64,000 nucleotides of DNA from Desulfurellaceae bacterium bin18 (GTDB lineage: Bacteria > Desulfobacterota > Binatia > Bin18): the NCBI GenBank assembly GCA_002238415.1, contig MPMI01000006.1, positions 1-64,000 of the forward strand, in the 5' to 3' direction. The notes under the pieces were generated by a model, which searched no databases, was not told the DNA's origin, and saw only the letters and a program-made list of their open reading frames with translations. Of the stretch, positions 1-8,286 are shown piece by piece. Position 1 is the first letter of the stretch; each line of letters begins with the position of its first letter. The translations under genes were made by a program, and so were the position numbers.

Positions 1-402
1 CCCCCTGCTGGTCCGAATCTGCCAGCGGCCGTCAATGAATTCGCAGGCCGTAATCTCTTCCTCAAAGCGGACACGGTCTACGACTGCGTACTTCTGAGCA
101 ACAGTCTCGAAATAAGTCCGAATCTCAGGGCCCGGAGCAAACACCTGACTCCAGTCCGGATTGGGCTCAAAAGAATAGGTATACGAATGCGCCGGCACGT
201 CGCAGGCCAGGCCCGGATAGGTGTTCGCCCGCCAGGTACCGCCCAGGGCGTCTGACTTCTCATAGATGACAAAGTTGTCATAGCCGGCTTCACGGAACTT
301 GATAGCGGACAGGATGCCGGCCATGCCCGCGCCGATGATGACGATGCGCGGGTCTTGCGCGGTGTGTTTGAGGTCTTGGGGGTTCAGATTGGGTTCGGCC
401 AT
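1..402 (-). CDS. Flavin-containing / Baeyer-Villiger-type monooxygenase (N-terminal part, cut by window edge)
   Basis: The first 134 residues of an FAD-dependent monooxygenase lie in the window; the rest is off the left edge. A Rossmann FAD motif GAGMAG is at residues 24-29, and GGTW at 54-57 is followed by YPGLACDVP and a YTYSFEP stretch, an arrangement typical of class B flavoprotein monooxygenases that oxidise ketones or heteroatoms with NADPH and O2. The ATG at 402 follows an AAGGAAGGA ribosome site. It starts 15 bases after the stop of the acyl-CoA-dehydrogenase-like gene on the same strand, so the two are probably cotranscribed. Substrate unknown; the NADPH domain cannot be checked here. 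Confidence 0.85.
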   Translation of the reverse strand, partial: MAEPNLNPQDLKHTAQDPRIVIIGAGMAGILSAIKFREAGYDNFVIYEKSDALGGTWRANTYPGLACDVPAHSYTYSFEPNPDWSQVFAPGPEIRTYFETVAQKYAVVDRVRFEEEITACEFIDGRWQIRTSRG

Positions 403-417
403 ATATCCGTTCCTTCC

Positions 418-1647
418 TTATACAAAACGCGGGCTGGTATACACCGGCAGGCCGAAGGTCCGCCGCCCGAGCAGGGCTTTGCCTTCCATGCCGGCAAAGG
501 GCTGATGGATGACCGCGGCCCGCACGTCGCGGTACATCTGTTCCATGGGATTTTTCTTGAACAGGGCTGCGCCGCCGACCATGCGCATGGCTTTATCAAC
601 CACCTGAACGCAGGATTCCATCACAAACTGAAAACACGAGATCAGATTGACGAGGTCTTCCTGGGTGCGCACTGTGACGTCATCGTGAGCGGCAACGGCC
701 TGATGCAGCATGGCCCGCGCCGAACGCAGGCCGATTTCCATTTCCGCGGCCAGGAGTTGATTGCTCGGATAGTGGGTCATGGGCTGATCGAACGGCTCTT
801 GTTTCCGTCCGGCAACCCAGTCCATGGCGTAATCGCGCGCCGCCTGGGCCAGGCCGATATAACACGCCGGACCGGAGGCCACCCACCACGAGGCGGTGAT
901 GTCGGAGATGGCGTCCCAGCTTTGGGCCGGTCGTAACACCGCGGCATCGTCGGGGACAAACACATTGTTCCAGACCACATCATTGCTCTGCGAAGAACGG
1001 ATGCTCATCGTATCCCAGTTGGTCTGAATTTCGACGCCCTCAGCCGTGGTCGGAAAGAAGCACAGCAGGCATTGCGGGCCATTCTCCGGGTCTTCATAGC
1101 GCGCGGTCGTCAGCAGATAGTCGGCCCCCGCGGACATGGTGCCGAAGCCGCTTTTGCCGTTCAGCCGGTAGCCGCCGTCCACCTTGGTCGCCTGACGGGT
1201 GGTGTCGTTAATACCGGCAAAGCCGACCGAGCTGTTCATTTTTGGATCGCTGACCGGTCCTCCGAAAATCAGACCGTCGGTCACTGTCGCCTTGAGCATG
1301 GGTTCGATCGCGTCCAGGTGCGGCCCCTGCCCGCGTTGGTTGAGCCGCCACAGGTCGGCCAGAATGGAGACCACGATGTGGTGCATATTGACGGCAATGG
1401 CCATGGGCAGGTCGCCGTAGGCCAGACGTTCCTGGGCCATGGCAATATCCAGCGGTGTAGCGCCGCCGCCGCCCAGCTCTTCCGGTACGATGAGCGCGGT
1501 ATAGCCCGACGCCTTCATGGCCGCCACATTTTCATGCGGAAAGCTGCTGTCCGCATCGTGCTCGGCCACCCGCGATTTGAAATCGTCAGCATGTGTAGTG
1601 GCCATATCAATAAGGCGTTGTCGACGTTCGATTGGATTCGTTGCCAT
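418..1647 (-). CDS. Acyl-CoA dehydrogenase-family flavoenzyme
   Basis: A 409-residue protein of the acyl-CoA dehydrogenase fold. The N-terminal helical domain carries a VPEELGG segment, the middle domain has the flavin-contact region (GKSGFGTMSAGADY) and a SNDVVWNNVFVP strand, and the C-terminal helical domain ends with GGAALFKKNP. The SxDVVxxxVFVP pattern and the absence of an obvious catalytic glutamate motif near the C-terminus resemble the monooxygenase-like branch (DszC-type) as much as true dehydrogenases, so the reaction is uncertain. It is the first gene of a minus-strand pair with the flavin monooxygenase that follows, and diverges from the DUF169 gene across a 230-base spacer that holds a candidate operator. 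Confidence 0.85.
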   Translation of the reverse strand: MATNPIERRQRLIDMATTHADDFKSRVAEHDADSSFPHENVAAMKASGYTALIVPEELGGGGATPLDIAMAQERLAYGDLPMAIAVNMHHIVVSILADLWRLNQRGQGPHLDAIEPMLKATVTDGLIFGGPVSDPKMNSSVGFAGINDTTRQATKVDGGYRLNGKSGFGTMSAGADYLLTTARYEDPENGPQCLLCFFPTTAEGVEIQTNWDTMSIRSSQSNDVVWNNVFVPDDAAVLRPAQSWDAISDITASWWVASGPACYIGLAQAARDYAMDWVAGRKQEPFDQPMTHYPSNQLLAAEMEIGLRSARAMLHQAVAAHDDVTVRTQEDLVNLISCFQFVMESCVQVVDKAMRMVGGAALFKKNPMEQMYRDVRAAVIHQPFAGMEGKALLGRRTFGLPVYTSPRFV

Positions 1648-1691
1648 GTCTGAGACCTCCTTGCTTTGCCCACGATCCTGTTATTCTTACT

Positions 1692-1733
1692 GGACAAGCG
1701 TCCGGTTCGTATCAGACAAACCGGACAAGCGTC
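1692..1733. promoter_or_regulatory. Candidate operator with paired repeats between divergent genes
   Basis: The spacer between the divergent acyl-CoA-dehydrogenase-like and DUF169 genes holds two exact copies of GGACAAGCGTC (1692-1702 and 1723-1733). Overlapping them is an inverted repeat TCCGGTT / AACCGGA (1701-1707 and 1719-1725). Such a layout suits a dimeric repressor of the TetR or MarR sort acting on both promoters. No regulator gene is next to it, and the role is inference. Confidence 0.4.
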
Positions 1734-1877
1734 AAACTTCAGCTCATCAGCCGTCCCGGCATGACTGCTCACTCGGCTCGTGGTACTTATCGCTGCGCCC
1801 CGGTTCAGCCACCTCAGGGCAAGCCCGAGTGGCCGGACCGCCAGGGCCATGCTACACACACGACAGGAGGGCAGACT

Positions 1878-2681
1878 ATGACACAGCCATCAACTTCTAC
1901 CGCCCATGAGCAGCCGAGCTACGACTGGCCCACGCTGATCGATGAAATCAACCGCCGTTTGCACCTGCGCGCTACACCAATCGGCATGAAATGGTTTACC
2001 TCGGTCGAGGAAATGGAAGCGATTCCCCGGCTCCGGCGCCCCAAGGATATCCACACCGCCGACCAACTCGTCGCTCAGGCCGCCCGGCTCAACTGGACTG
2101 TCGGCCTGACGGCAAAAGACCTAGTCGGCAGCCAGTGCTCGGCCGTGTTGGGTCTCGCCCCCCAGGACGAGGAGTGGCGGTGCGGCAAAACCATGGCCGG
2201 CGTGTGGTTTGAGACCGAGCAGGACTCAGCCGCCCACCAACAGGCCATGGATGTCGTGCCCTACGGTCGCTATCAGGCCCTGGCGGTCTCGCCGCTGGTG
2301 TCGGGTCGGCTCAACCCGCCGGATATCTGTCTGATTTACGCCACCCCGGCCCAGATGATCCTGCTGATCAACGGCCTGCAATGGACGGGCTATAGAAAAA
2401 TGCAGTGGGGCAGCGTGGGCGAGTCGGCCTGCGCCGACTCCTGGGGGCGGGCCAAGCTGACCGGGGAGCCGAGCGTCTCGATTCCGTGCTATGCCGAGCG
2501 GCGCTACGGGGGCGTACTTGAGGATGAGCTGCTGATGGCCATACCGCCTCACTACCTGCCGAAAGCCCTGGACGGCTTGGCCCGGCTGGCCAAGAACGGG
2601 CTGTCCTACCCTATTCCCCAGTACGGCATCCAGAGCGATGCACGGGCGGGTCTGGGCTTCAGCTACAAAGACTCGAAGTAG
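1878..2681 (+). CDS. DUF169 family protein
   Basis: A 267-residue protein resembling the DUF169 family, whose biochemical role is unsettled. Typical features are the early PIGMKWF segment, a central cysteine-containing stretch (GSQCSAVLGL), a PPDICLIYATPAQM strand and a late SIPCYAERRYGG segment. I chose ATG 1878 because AGGAGGG lies just before it; the frame stays open upstream to 1632, but that part reads as non-coding. It is divergent from the acyl-CoA-dehydrogenase-like gene and convergent with the enoyl-CoA hydratase-like gene. No signal peptide or membrane segment is visible. Confidence 0.8.
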   Translation: MTQPSTSTAHEQPSYDWPTLIDEINRRLHLRATPIGMKWFTSVEEMEAIPRLRRPKDIHTADQLVAQAARLNWTVGLTAKDLVGSQCSAVLGLAPQDEEWRCGKTMAGVWFETEQDSAAHQQAMDVVPYGRYQALAVSPLVSGRLNPPDICLIYATPAQMILLINGLQWTGYRKMQWGSVGESACADSWGRAKLTGEPSVSIPCYAERRYGGVLEDELLMAIPPHYLPKALDGLARLAKNGLSYPIPQYGIQSDARAGLGFSYKDSK

Positions 2682-2701
2682 GCCGTATGGTGTGAACCGC
2701 C

Positions 2702-2719
2702 TTCCGGCTTCCGCCGGAA
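2702..2719. repeat. Short palindromic (REP-like) element between convergent genes
   Basis: A perfect stem TTCCGGC / GCCGGAA with a four-base loop, followed by AATGACGG. Short GC-rich palindromes flanked this way are common dispersed repeats in proteobacterial genomes. It sits between two convergent stops, so it could also act as a bidirectional transcription barrier, although no T tract follows. Confidence 0.45.
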
Positions 2720-2757
2720 TGACGGCGGGGACGGGCTATACGGAAGCGTGCATTGCT

Positions 2758-3480
2758 CTAGTCTCGTCCGAGCAGCAGGTCTGGCCTAATCACGGCTCGA
2801 TGGAGGGGCACGGCATTCACCGTTGCCTTGGACACCATCAGTGCGTTGGCATTTTTTGCGGCCAGACTCCGGGCCAGCTCGGTGACCGTCGGCATCAGCT
2901 TGTCCGGCGTCACCACCTGATTCAACATCCCCAGGGATAAGAGCTCGTTTGCCGTGTAATGGCAGCAGGTCAGCATCATCTCTTTGGCCCGTGCCGGTCC
3001 CACCTGGGCAGCCAGCAGCGTCGTCATAGCCGGACTCAACGGGGCCCCAAGATCGACCTCGGGAAACCAGAACTCTGCCCCTTCGACGGCGACACACAGG
3101 TCGCAGCCGAGTACCAGCCCCCAGCCTCCCCCAACCGCATAGCCATTCACCGCCGCGATCGTGATTGGCTCAAGGTGGACCAAGCTTGCCAGGACGCGTT
3201 CCGTCAAACGTGTCCGGCGGGGAGCGAATTCCTGAAAAATCGCTTCGCGCTCGTGTGGATCATCTACTCCTTTGATAAGCGACAAATCCGCGCCTGCGCA
3301 GAAGGAGTTTCCCGCCCCAGTGAAAATAAGCACCCGAACCCCGGTATCGTCCCGGAGCCGGCATAAGAGGGCGTCCAGCTCCAGCAGGATGTCTTCGTTT
3401 AATGGGTTGCGTTTCTCTGGTCGATTAAAGGTGAGTGTTGCAATGCGGTCTTCTTTTTCGAGTAAAAAATGCCTTGGCAT
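2758..3480 (-). CDS. Enoyl-CoA hydratase/isomerase family protein
   Basis: A 240-residue crotonase-fold protein. The oxyanion-hole segment FCAGADL and the NGYAVGGGWGLVLGCD helix are present, followed by FPEVDLG. In classical hydratases the first catalytic glutamate lies in the GGGxE position; here that residue is glycine (GGGWG), while the second glutamate, in PEVDLG, is kept. Hydratase activity is therefore doubtful, and isomerase, hydrolase or decarboxylase chemistry is possible. It is divergent from the Rieske block over a 280-base spacer. Substrate unknown. Confidence 0.85.
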   Translation of the reverse strand: MPRHFLLEKEDRIATLTFNRPEKRNPLNEDILLELDALLCRLRDDTGVRVLIFTGAGNSFCAGADLSLIKGVDDPHEREAIFQEFAPRRTRLTERVLASLVHLEPITIAAVNGYAVGGGWGLVLGCDLCVAVEGAEFWFPEVDLGAPLSPAMTTLLAAQVGPARAKEMMLTCCHYTANELLSLGMLNQVVTPDKLMPTVTELARSLAAKNANALMVSKATVNAVPLHRAVIRPDLLLGRD

Positions 3481-3760
3481 TTTGTCCCCCTAGCCATACT
3501 ATACGGCCTCTTTATGGAGCTGTGTATATCGTTCCAGGTCTCTAACGACCACTGTAGAGAACCAGGCTCAGTCAACAGTCCCGTGGATGCTCATCAGCGG
3601 TCCACCCGCCCACACGAGTCTGTGCGGGCTGGCCAATAAAGGATTTATACCAAGTATGATTCGCAATCTGACGCCGTGGGTGAGTACGATTACCAGGGAG
3701 TGAGAGCTGACCGCGGGAAGAAGCGGTTTCCCCAAGTGAGAAAACGGAGAGGGGGCCATA

Positions 3761-4132
3761 ATGGAAAGCAAGAGCGAAGAAAAACTGTCAGGCCTAGCAG
3801 CAGCGCGACTCCTCCCCCAGCAATTCCGGGACCTTGCCCCATTCCTTGAATGGGCCTTGGCAACGGAGCCTGAGCGGAGTGCGAAGCGTCAGGCCAGCCC
3901 GATGGAAGAAATCAACGCGTTTTATCAAGCCATATTCTCGCGGATGAAAGACATTCTGCCGTTTTTGGACCAGTTTACAGCTGAGAATGCTCCGGATGAT
4001 GTGCGGCGCTTATTCCATCTCACCCTCTCCTTGGCCGAAGTCGCCCCGGCGGTTGAAAATTACGGGCAGCCAAGTGTTGTTGATGGGTATGATGTCACCC
4101 GCTTTGTCGAAAATCACGAACAATCAAAATAA
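3761..4132 (+). CDS. Small helical protein paired with Rieske oxygenase (copy 1)
   Basis: A 123-residue soluble protein that I cannot assign to a named family. It begins after GAGAGGGGGCC and lies 29 bases before a Rieske oxygenase gene. It is clearly paralogous to the protein at 5381: both share a central FLEW/YLEW and LAT motif, an AKRQASPM / IKRQTSPM segment, and an LTLSLAxxAPAVExYG block. The sequence predicts mostly amphipathic helices with no cysteines, no signal peptide and no membrane segment. Both copies precede a Rieske alpha subunit, so an accessory, small-subunit or electron-transfer-docking role is likely, but this is inference. The 280-base spacer upstream holds a TATGAT hexamer at 3655-3660 as a possible -10 box. 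Confidence 0.8.
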   Translation: MESKSEEKLSGLAAARLLPQQFRDLAPFLEWALATEPERSAKRQASPMEEINAFYQAIFSRMKDILPFLDQFTAENAPDDVRRLFHLTLSLAEVAPAVENYGQPSVVDGYDVTRFVENHEQSK

Positions 4133-4161
4133 GGAAGGGCATCGCCAGAGGAGGGAAACAC

Positions 4162-5388
4162 ATGGCGCTGGGGAAAAACAAATGGCACGACCGTTATCCG
4201 GAGCTCGGGACTGGCCCCATCCCGGTCGAGCCGTATGTCTCACCAGAATATTTTGAGCAAGAACGCGCCCGGGTCTTTCGCAAAACATGGCTCAATATCG
4301 GCCGGGTCGAGCAGATTCCTCAGCCTGGGGATTATTTTGTCAAAGACCTTACCATCTGTAACACCTCGATTCTGGTTGTTCGTGGCAAGGATGGTGAGGT
4401 CCACGCGTTCCATAACATGTGCTCGCACCGCGGCAATCAACTGGTGTGGGACACCAAGGGCAGGTGCCAGACTTTTTCATGCAAGTTCCACGGCTGGACA
4501 TACGCCCTGGATGGCTCGCTCCGCTACATCACGGATGAACATAATTTCTTTGGTCTCAAGAAAGAAACGCTCGGTATGACACCGGTTGCGGTTGGTACCT
4601 GGGAGGGTTTCATCTTTATCAATGTGGACCCTGACCCTCAACAGACCTTGCCGGAGTACTTGGGGGAAGGACTGCGCACAAGCATCAAAGGCTATCCCTT
4701 TGAGGACCTCTCGACCAACTGTTTTTCCTGGCACACGGACGTGCAGGCCAACTGGAAGGTCGCCAAAGACGCCTTCCAGGAAGTGTATCACATCTCCACC
4801 CTGCACCGCCGCATCATTGGGGATGTGTATGCGAGCAAAGCCAATCCGTATGCGAATGCGCTCAACTTTACCCTTTATCCTCCGCATGGCCGGGTGTCGC
4901 TGTCCGCAAACCCGGACCGGAAACTCACCGGTGTTGAGTCCATAGTACAGGGGTTTGGCTCGACGGTGCTGCAACAGAATAACAGCGCTTCGGAGAAGCT
5001 ACCCGCAGGTGTGAACCCTACGGGGTATCCGCACTGGTCCTTCGATGGCTTGGCGCTGTTTCCGAACTGCCTTATCTATGTGTCAAAGGGAACGTATCTG
5101 ACCCATATTTTTTGGCCTATAACGGAAAATCTGACACGCTGGGAAATTCGGACCTATTCACCCCAAGCGGAAACGCTCTCGGGCCGATTCAGCCAGGAAT
5201 ACGGGAAGGTTTCCTTCCGTGACACCTTGTTAGAAGATGCCAGTACGCTGGAGCGCACCCAAACAATGCTGAGGTCGGGCGCGAAGAAGGAAATCGTTCT
5301 GCAAGACGAAGAGCTCCTCATCCGCCAGCATCATAAAGTGACGGAAAGTTTTTTGAACGCATCGAAAGGGAGCCAGCCGAATGTCTGA
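4162..5388 (+). CDS. Rieske non-heme iron oxygenase, alpha subunit (copy 1)
   Basis: A 408-residue aromatic-ring-hydroxylating type oxygenase. The Rieske [2Fe-2S] ligands are C87, H89, C107 and H110 (CxH, 17 residues, CxxH). The catalytic domain has the mononuclear iron motif with D203, E207, H210 and H215 in NWKVAKDAFQEVYH and the following LH. Enzymes of this kind insert O2 into aromatic, alicyclic or amine substrates using electrons from a reductase, but no ferredoxin or reductase gene is adjacent. The stop overlaps the next gene by eight bases, so translation is probably coupled. About 60% of residues match the second oxygenase at 5749, which points to an old tandem duplication. Confidence 0.92.
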   Translation: MALGKNKWHDRYPELGTGPIPVEPYVSPEYFEQERARVFRKTWLNIGRVEQIPQPGDYFVKDLTICNTSILVVRGKDGEVHAFHNMCSHRGNQLVWDTKGRCQTFSCKFHGWTYALDGSLRYITDEHNFFGLKKETLGMTPVAVGTWEGFIFINVDPDPQQTLPEYLGEGLRTSIKGYPFEDLSTNCFSWHTDVQANWKVAKDAFQEVYHISTLHRRIIGDVYASKANPYANALNFTLYPPHGRVSLSANPDRKLTGVESIVQGFGSTVLQQNNSASEKLPAGVNPTGYPHWSFDGLALFPNCLIYVSKGTYLTHIFWPITENLTRWEIRTYSPQAETLSGRFSQEYGKVSFRDTLLEDASTLERTQTMLRSGAKKEIVLQDEELLIRQHHKVTESFLNASKGSQPNV

Positions 5389-5719
5389 GCGTCAACTGCC
5401 GGAGGGGTTTCAGGATCTTGAGCCATATCTTGAATGGTCTTTGGCCACGGACCGTGAGCGCAGTATCAAACGCCAGACGAGTCCGATGACCAAGATCACT
5501 GCCTTTTATCACGCCATTGTGCCGCGTATGGATGAAATCCTGGCCCATTTAGAGCAGTATCCGTTGGAGCAGGTCCCGGCCGATGCGCAAAGCCTGTTCT
5601 ATCTCACTCTGTCGTTAGCCAAGATTGCTCCGGCGGTTGAAATGTATGGCGAACCTGTGCCTGAGGGGCTGGATGCATTACGACTTGAGAACATTGATAT
5701 CTATCCGACCCGAGGCTGA
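5381..5719 (+). CDS. Small helical protein paired with Rieske oxygenase (copy 2)
   Basis: A 112-residue paralogue of the protein at 3761, starting inside the last codons of the first Rieske gene and ending 29 bases before the second. The shared blocks are DLEPYLEWSLATDRERS, RQTSPM and LTLSLAKIAPAVEMYGEPV. There are no cysteines and no export signal. Order and spacing match the first copy, so the duplicated unit is the gene pair rather than the oxygenase alone. The function is unknown; a partner or regulator of the adjacent oxygenase is the simplest reading. Confidence 0.8.
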   Translation: MSERQLPEGFQDLEPYLEWSLATDRERSIKRQTSPMTKITAFYHAIVPRMDEILAHLEQYPLEQVPADAQSLFYLTLSLAKIAPAVEMYGEPVPEGLDALRLENIDIYPTRG

Positions 5720-5748
5720 GCACGGGCAAAGAAAAGGAGGGCAAGGGT

Positions 5749-6966
5749 ATGCCCACACAGACCAACGGAGCCACTGACGGAAAATGGCACGCGCGGTATC
5801 CTGAGTTGGGAACTGGACCGGTCCCCATCGAACCCTACATCTCACCCGAGTATTTCGAGAAAGAGCGCGAGTACATTTTTCGGAAAGTCTGGCTCAATGT
5901 AGGCCGAGTGGAACAGATTCCCGAGCCCGGCGACTATTTTGTGAAAGACTTGGCCGTGTGTCGGACCTCGATCATCATTGTCCGTGGTCACGATGGCCGG
6001 GTGCACGCCTTTCACAATATGTGCTCGCACCGCGGCAATCCGGTCGTGTGGAATGCAAAGGGCGCGTGCAAGATGTTCACCTGCCGCTACCACAGTTGGA
6101 CGTATGGGCTGGATGGTGCTTTGCGACATATCCCGGACGAAAAAAATTTCTATGGCATCAAGAAGGACGCCTATGGACTGACGCCGGTTGCCGTTGATAC
6201 CTGGGAGGGATTTATTTTTATTAATGTCGATCCACGCCCAAAAGAGACCCTGCGCGAATATCTCGGAGCAGTGGGGGAAAGTTTTGAGGGCTATCCGTTT
6301 GCGGAGATGGCAACCGGCTGCTCGACCTGGGAGATCGACGTGAATGCCAATTGGAAGGTGTGTAAAGATGCCTTCCAAGAGGTCTACCATATCTTCAGTC
6401 TGCATCACAAAAGTACGGGAGCGGCGTTTGCCAGCACGTCCAATCCGTATTTGAATGTACATGAACTGGCGCTGTTTGGCCCGCACGCACGCATATCGGT
6501 CCCGGCCAATCTCGACTGGACACCCACCCCAGTTGAAGCCTTGGCAAGGCGATATGGCATGCTGGCCCTGCAAAAACAGGGCAGCTCCTCACAGGGCATG
6601 CCTGCTGGGGTGAATCCAACCGGTTCCCCGGACTGGTCGTTCTCGGGATTGATCTATTTCCCCAATATGTGTCTCTTTGTTGCGGACGGCGGGATTATCA
6701 TGCACACCATGTGGCCCTTGTCGGAAAACCGTACCCACTGGGAAGCCCGGACCTATTTCCCGAAAGCGAAAACGCTGGCGCACAAGTTCAGCCAGGAGTA
6801 CAGCCGGGCCACGTTCGTCGACGGAGTACTGGTCGAGGATGGAGGGACGTTTGAGAAAACGCAGTCCATGCTGGCTTCAGGAGCAAAGAAACACGTCATC
6901 CTGGGAGATGAAGAGCTGCTCATCCGTCACCATCACAAGGTGACAGAACAGTTCTTTAACGCGTAG
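5749..6966 (+). CDS. Rieske non-heme iron oxygenase, alpha subunit (copy 2)
   Basis: A 405-residue Rieske oxygenase with all recognisable metal ligands: C92, H94, C112 and H115 for the [2Fe-2S] cluster, and D207, E211, H214 and H219 around the catalytic iron. A GGAGG ribosome site precedes ATG 5749. Both tandem oxygenases look catalytically complete, so they may act on successive substrates, have different substrate ranges, or form a mixed oligomer. The amidohydrolase follows 31 bases later, consistent with an operon for an oxygenation and ring-cleavage or decarboxylation pathway. The substrate cannot be inferred. Confidence 0.92.
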   Translation: MPTQTNGATDGKWHARYPELGTGPVPIEPYISPEYFEKEREYIFRKVWLNVGRVEQIPEPGDYFVKDLAVCRTSIIIVRGHDGRVHAFHNMCSHRGNPVVWNAKGACKMFTCRYHSWTYGLDGALRHIPDEKNFYGIKKDAYGLTPVAVDTWEGFIFINVDPRPKETLREYLGAVGESFEGYPFAEMATGCSTWEIDVNANWKVCKDAFQEVYHIFSLHHKSTGAAFASTSNPYLNVHELALFGPHARISVPANLDWTPTPVEALARRYGMLALQKQGSSSQGMPAGVNPTGSPDWSFSGLIYFPNMCLFVADGGIIMHTMWPLSENRTHWEARTYFPKAKTLAHKFSQEYSRATFVDGVLVEDGGTFEKTQSMLASGAKKHVILGDEELLIRHHHKVTEQFFNA

Positions 6967-6997
6967 CTTCGCTATCGCAGCAAAAAGGAGGACTGCC

Positions 6998-8125
6998 ATG
7001 AGTCGTACATACAATATTATTGACGCGGATGGTCACGTGTTAGAACCACCCGACTTTTGGCAAGACTACATTGACCCAGCCTACCGTGACCGCGCACCGC
7101 AACTCTTCGTCGATACCGACGGACAAGAGCGGTTGCGCATAGAAGGCAAGGTGCTGGGTGGTCCCAAGGGGTTAGGATTTGCTGGTGCCATCGGTGCTCG
7201 ACAGGGAGCGGCTCCGACCGACATCCGCTACATCGAGGGAAGGAAGGGGGGCTTTGATCCCCACGCGCGTATCCCGGACATGGAAATCGACAGCATTGAT
7301 GCGGCAGTTCTCTATCCCACCATTGGTCTGTTCTGTGGAGCGGCGAGTGACCCGCTATTGTCTGCCGCGCTGTGTCGCGCCTACAACCGCTGGCTGGCGG
7401 ATTACTGCAAGCCGTATCCGGATCGCCTGTTTGGCGCGGCGATGGTGCCGTTGCAGTCGGCAGAGCTAGCAATCGCCGAGATGCGCTATGCCCGCAAGGA
7501 ACTCGGCATGCGGAGTGGCTTTGTCCGCCCCGATCCCTATCTTGGCCGTTCGCTTGACCATCCGGACTACGAACCGTTCTGGGCCGAGGCGCAAGAACTC
7601 GACTTTGCTATTGGTCTGCACGAAGGCACCGGTGTCCATGAAGGGCCTGGGGCGATGCCAGCGATGGGCGTTGATCGCGTAAAGAGTCATGGCGCGAAAC
7701 ATATTGTGTCGCACACCATGGAGATGATGATCGGCTGCTTGAGCGTGATCTGGGGTGGTGTCTGCGAGCGCTTCCCGAAAGTACGGATTGCCTTTCTCGA
7801 GTCGGGTGGAGGCTGGATTGCCGGGTGGTTGGACCGCATGGATCGCCACTTTCAAGACGGTGACGTGTTCGACGACTCCGGGCTGCGGATGAAACCGAGC
7901 GAGTATTTCCAGCGACAGTGCTGGATTTCTTTTGAGCCAGTTGAGAGAAGCCTTCCGTATCTTGCTGAATATCTGGGGCCAAACAAGATACTCTGGGCCA
8001 CTGATTATCCGCATCCTGATGGGTTCTTCCCCGGTGCTCCTGCCATGATTGCGGAGAGACTACCTGAGAAAATCAGGCGGCAGGTTCTGGCCGAAAGCGC
8101 CATCCAGTTTTATAAACTGATTTGA
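6998..8125 (+). CDS. Amidohydrolase family 2 (metal-dependent hydrolase/decarboxylase)
   Basis: A 375-residue TIM-barrel amidohydrolase of the ACMSD-like (amidohydrolase 2) family. It opens with IIDADGHVLEPPDFW, the usual first metal-binding strand, and has FVRPDPYLGR, GLHEGTG and WATDYPHPDG, the last being the conserved C-terminal aspartate/histidine motif. Family members hydrolyse or decarboxylate cyclic and aromatic acids. AAGGAGG stands upstream of ATG 6998, and the gene closes the Rieske operon. It probably acts on the product of one of the oxygenases; that link rests on gene order only. Confidence 0.88.
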   Translation: MSRTYNIIDADGHVLEPPDFWQDYIDPAYRDRAPQLFVDTDGQERLRIEGKVLGGPKGLGFAGAIGARQGAAPTDIRYIEGRKGGFDPHARIPDMEIDSIDAAVLYPTIGLFCGAASDPLLSAALCRAYNRWLADYCKPYPDRLFGAAMVPLQSAELAIAEMRYARKELGMRSGFVRPDPYLGRSLDHPDYEPFWAEAQELDFAIGLHEGTGVHEGPGAMPAMGVDRVKSHGAKHIVSHTMEMMIGCLSVIWGGVCERFPKVRIAFLESGGGWIAGWLDRMDRHFQDGDVFDDSGLRMKPSEYFQRQCWISFEPVERSLPYLAEYLGPNKILWATDYPHPDGFFPGAPAMIAERLPEKIRRQVLAESAIQFYKLI

Positions 8126-8286
8126 GACTGCCTTTGCCGAGAAGATCGGCGGTCCTGACCCCTTCTCCGGGGAAGCGGTCAAGCGGCATATTCGGACGGT
8201 CACGCGTATTATTCTGACTGGTGTGCTAGCGGAACCCATGCTCGGCTATCAACGCGAGACGCTTTTCAGGGCCGCTGAAGTATCTG

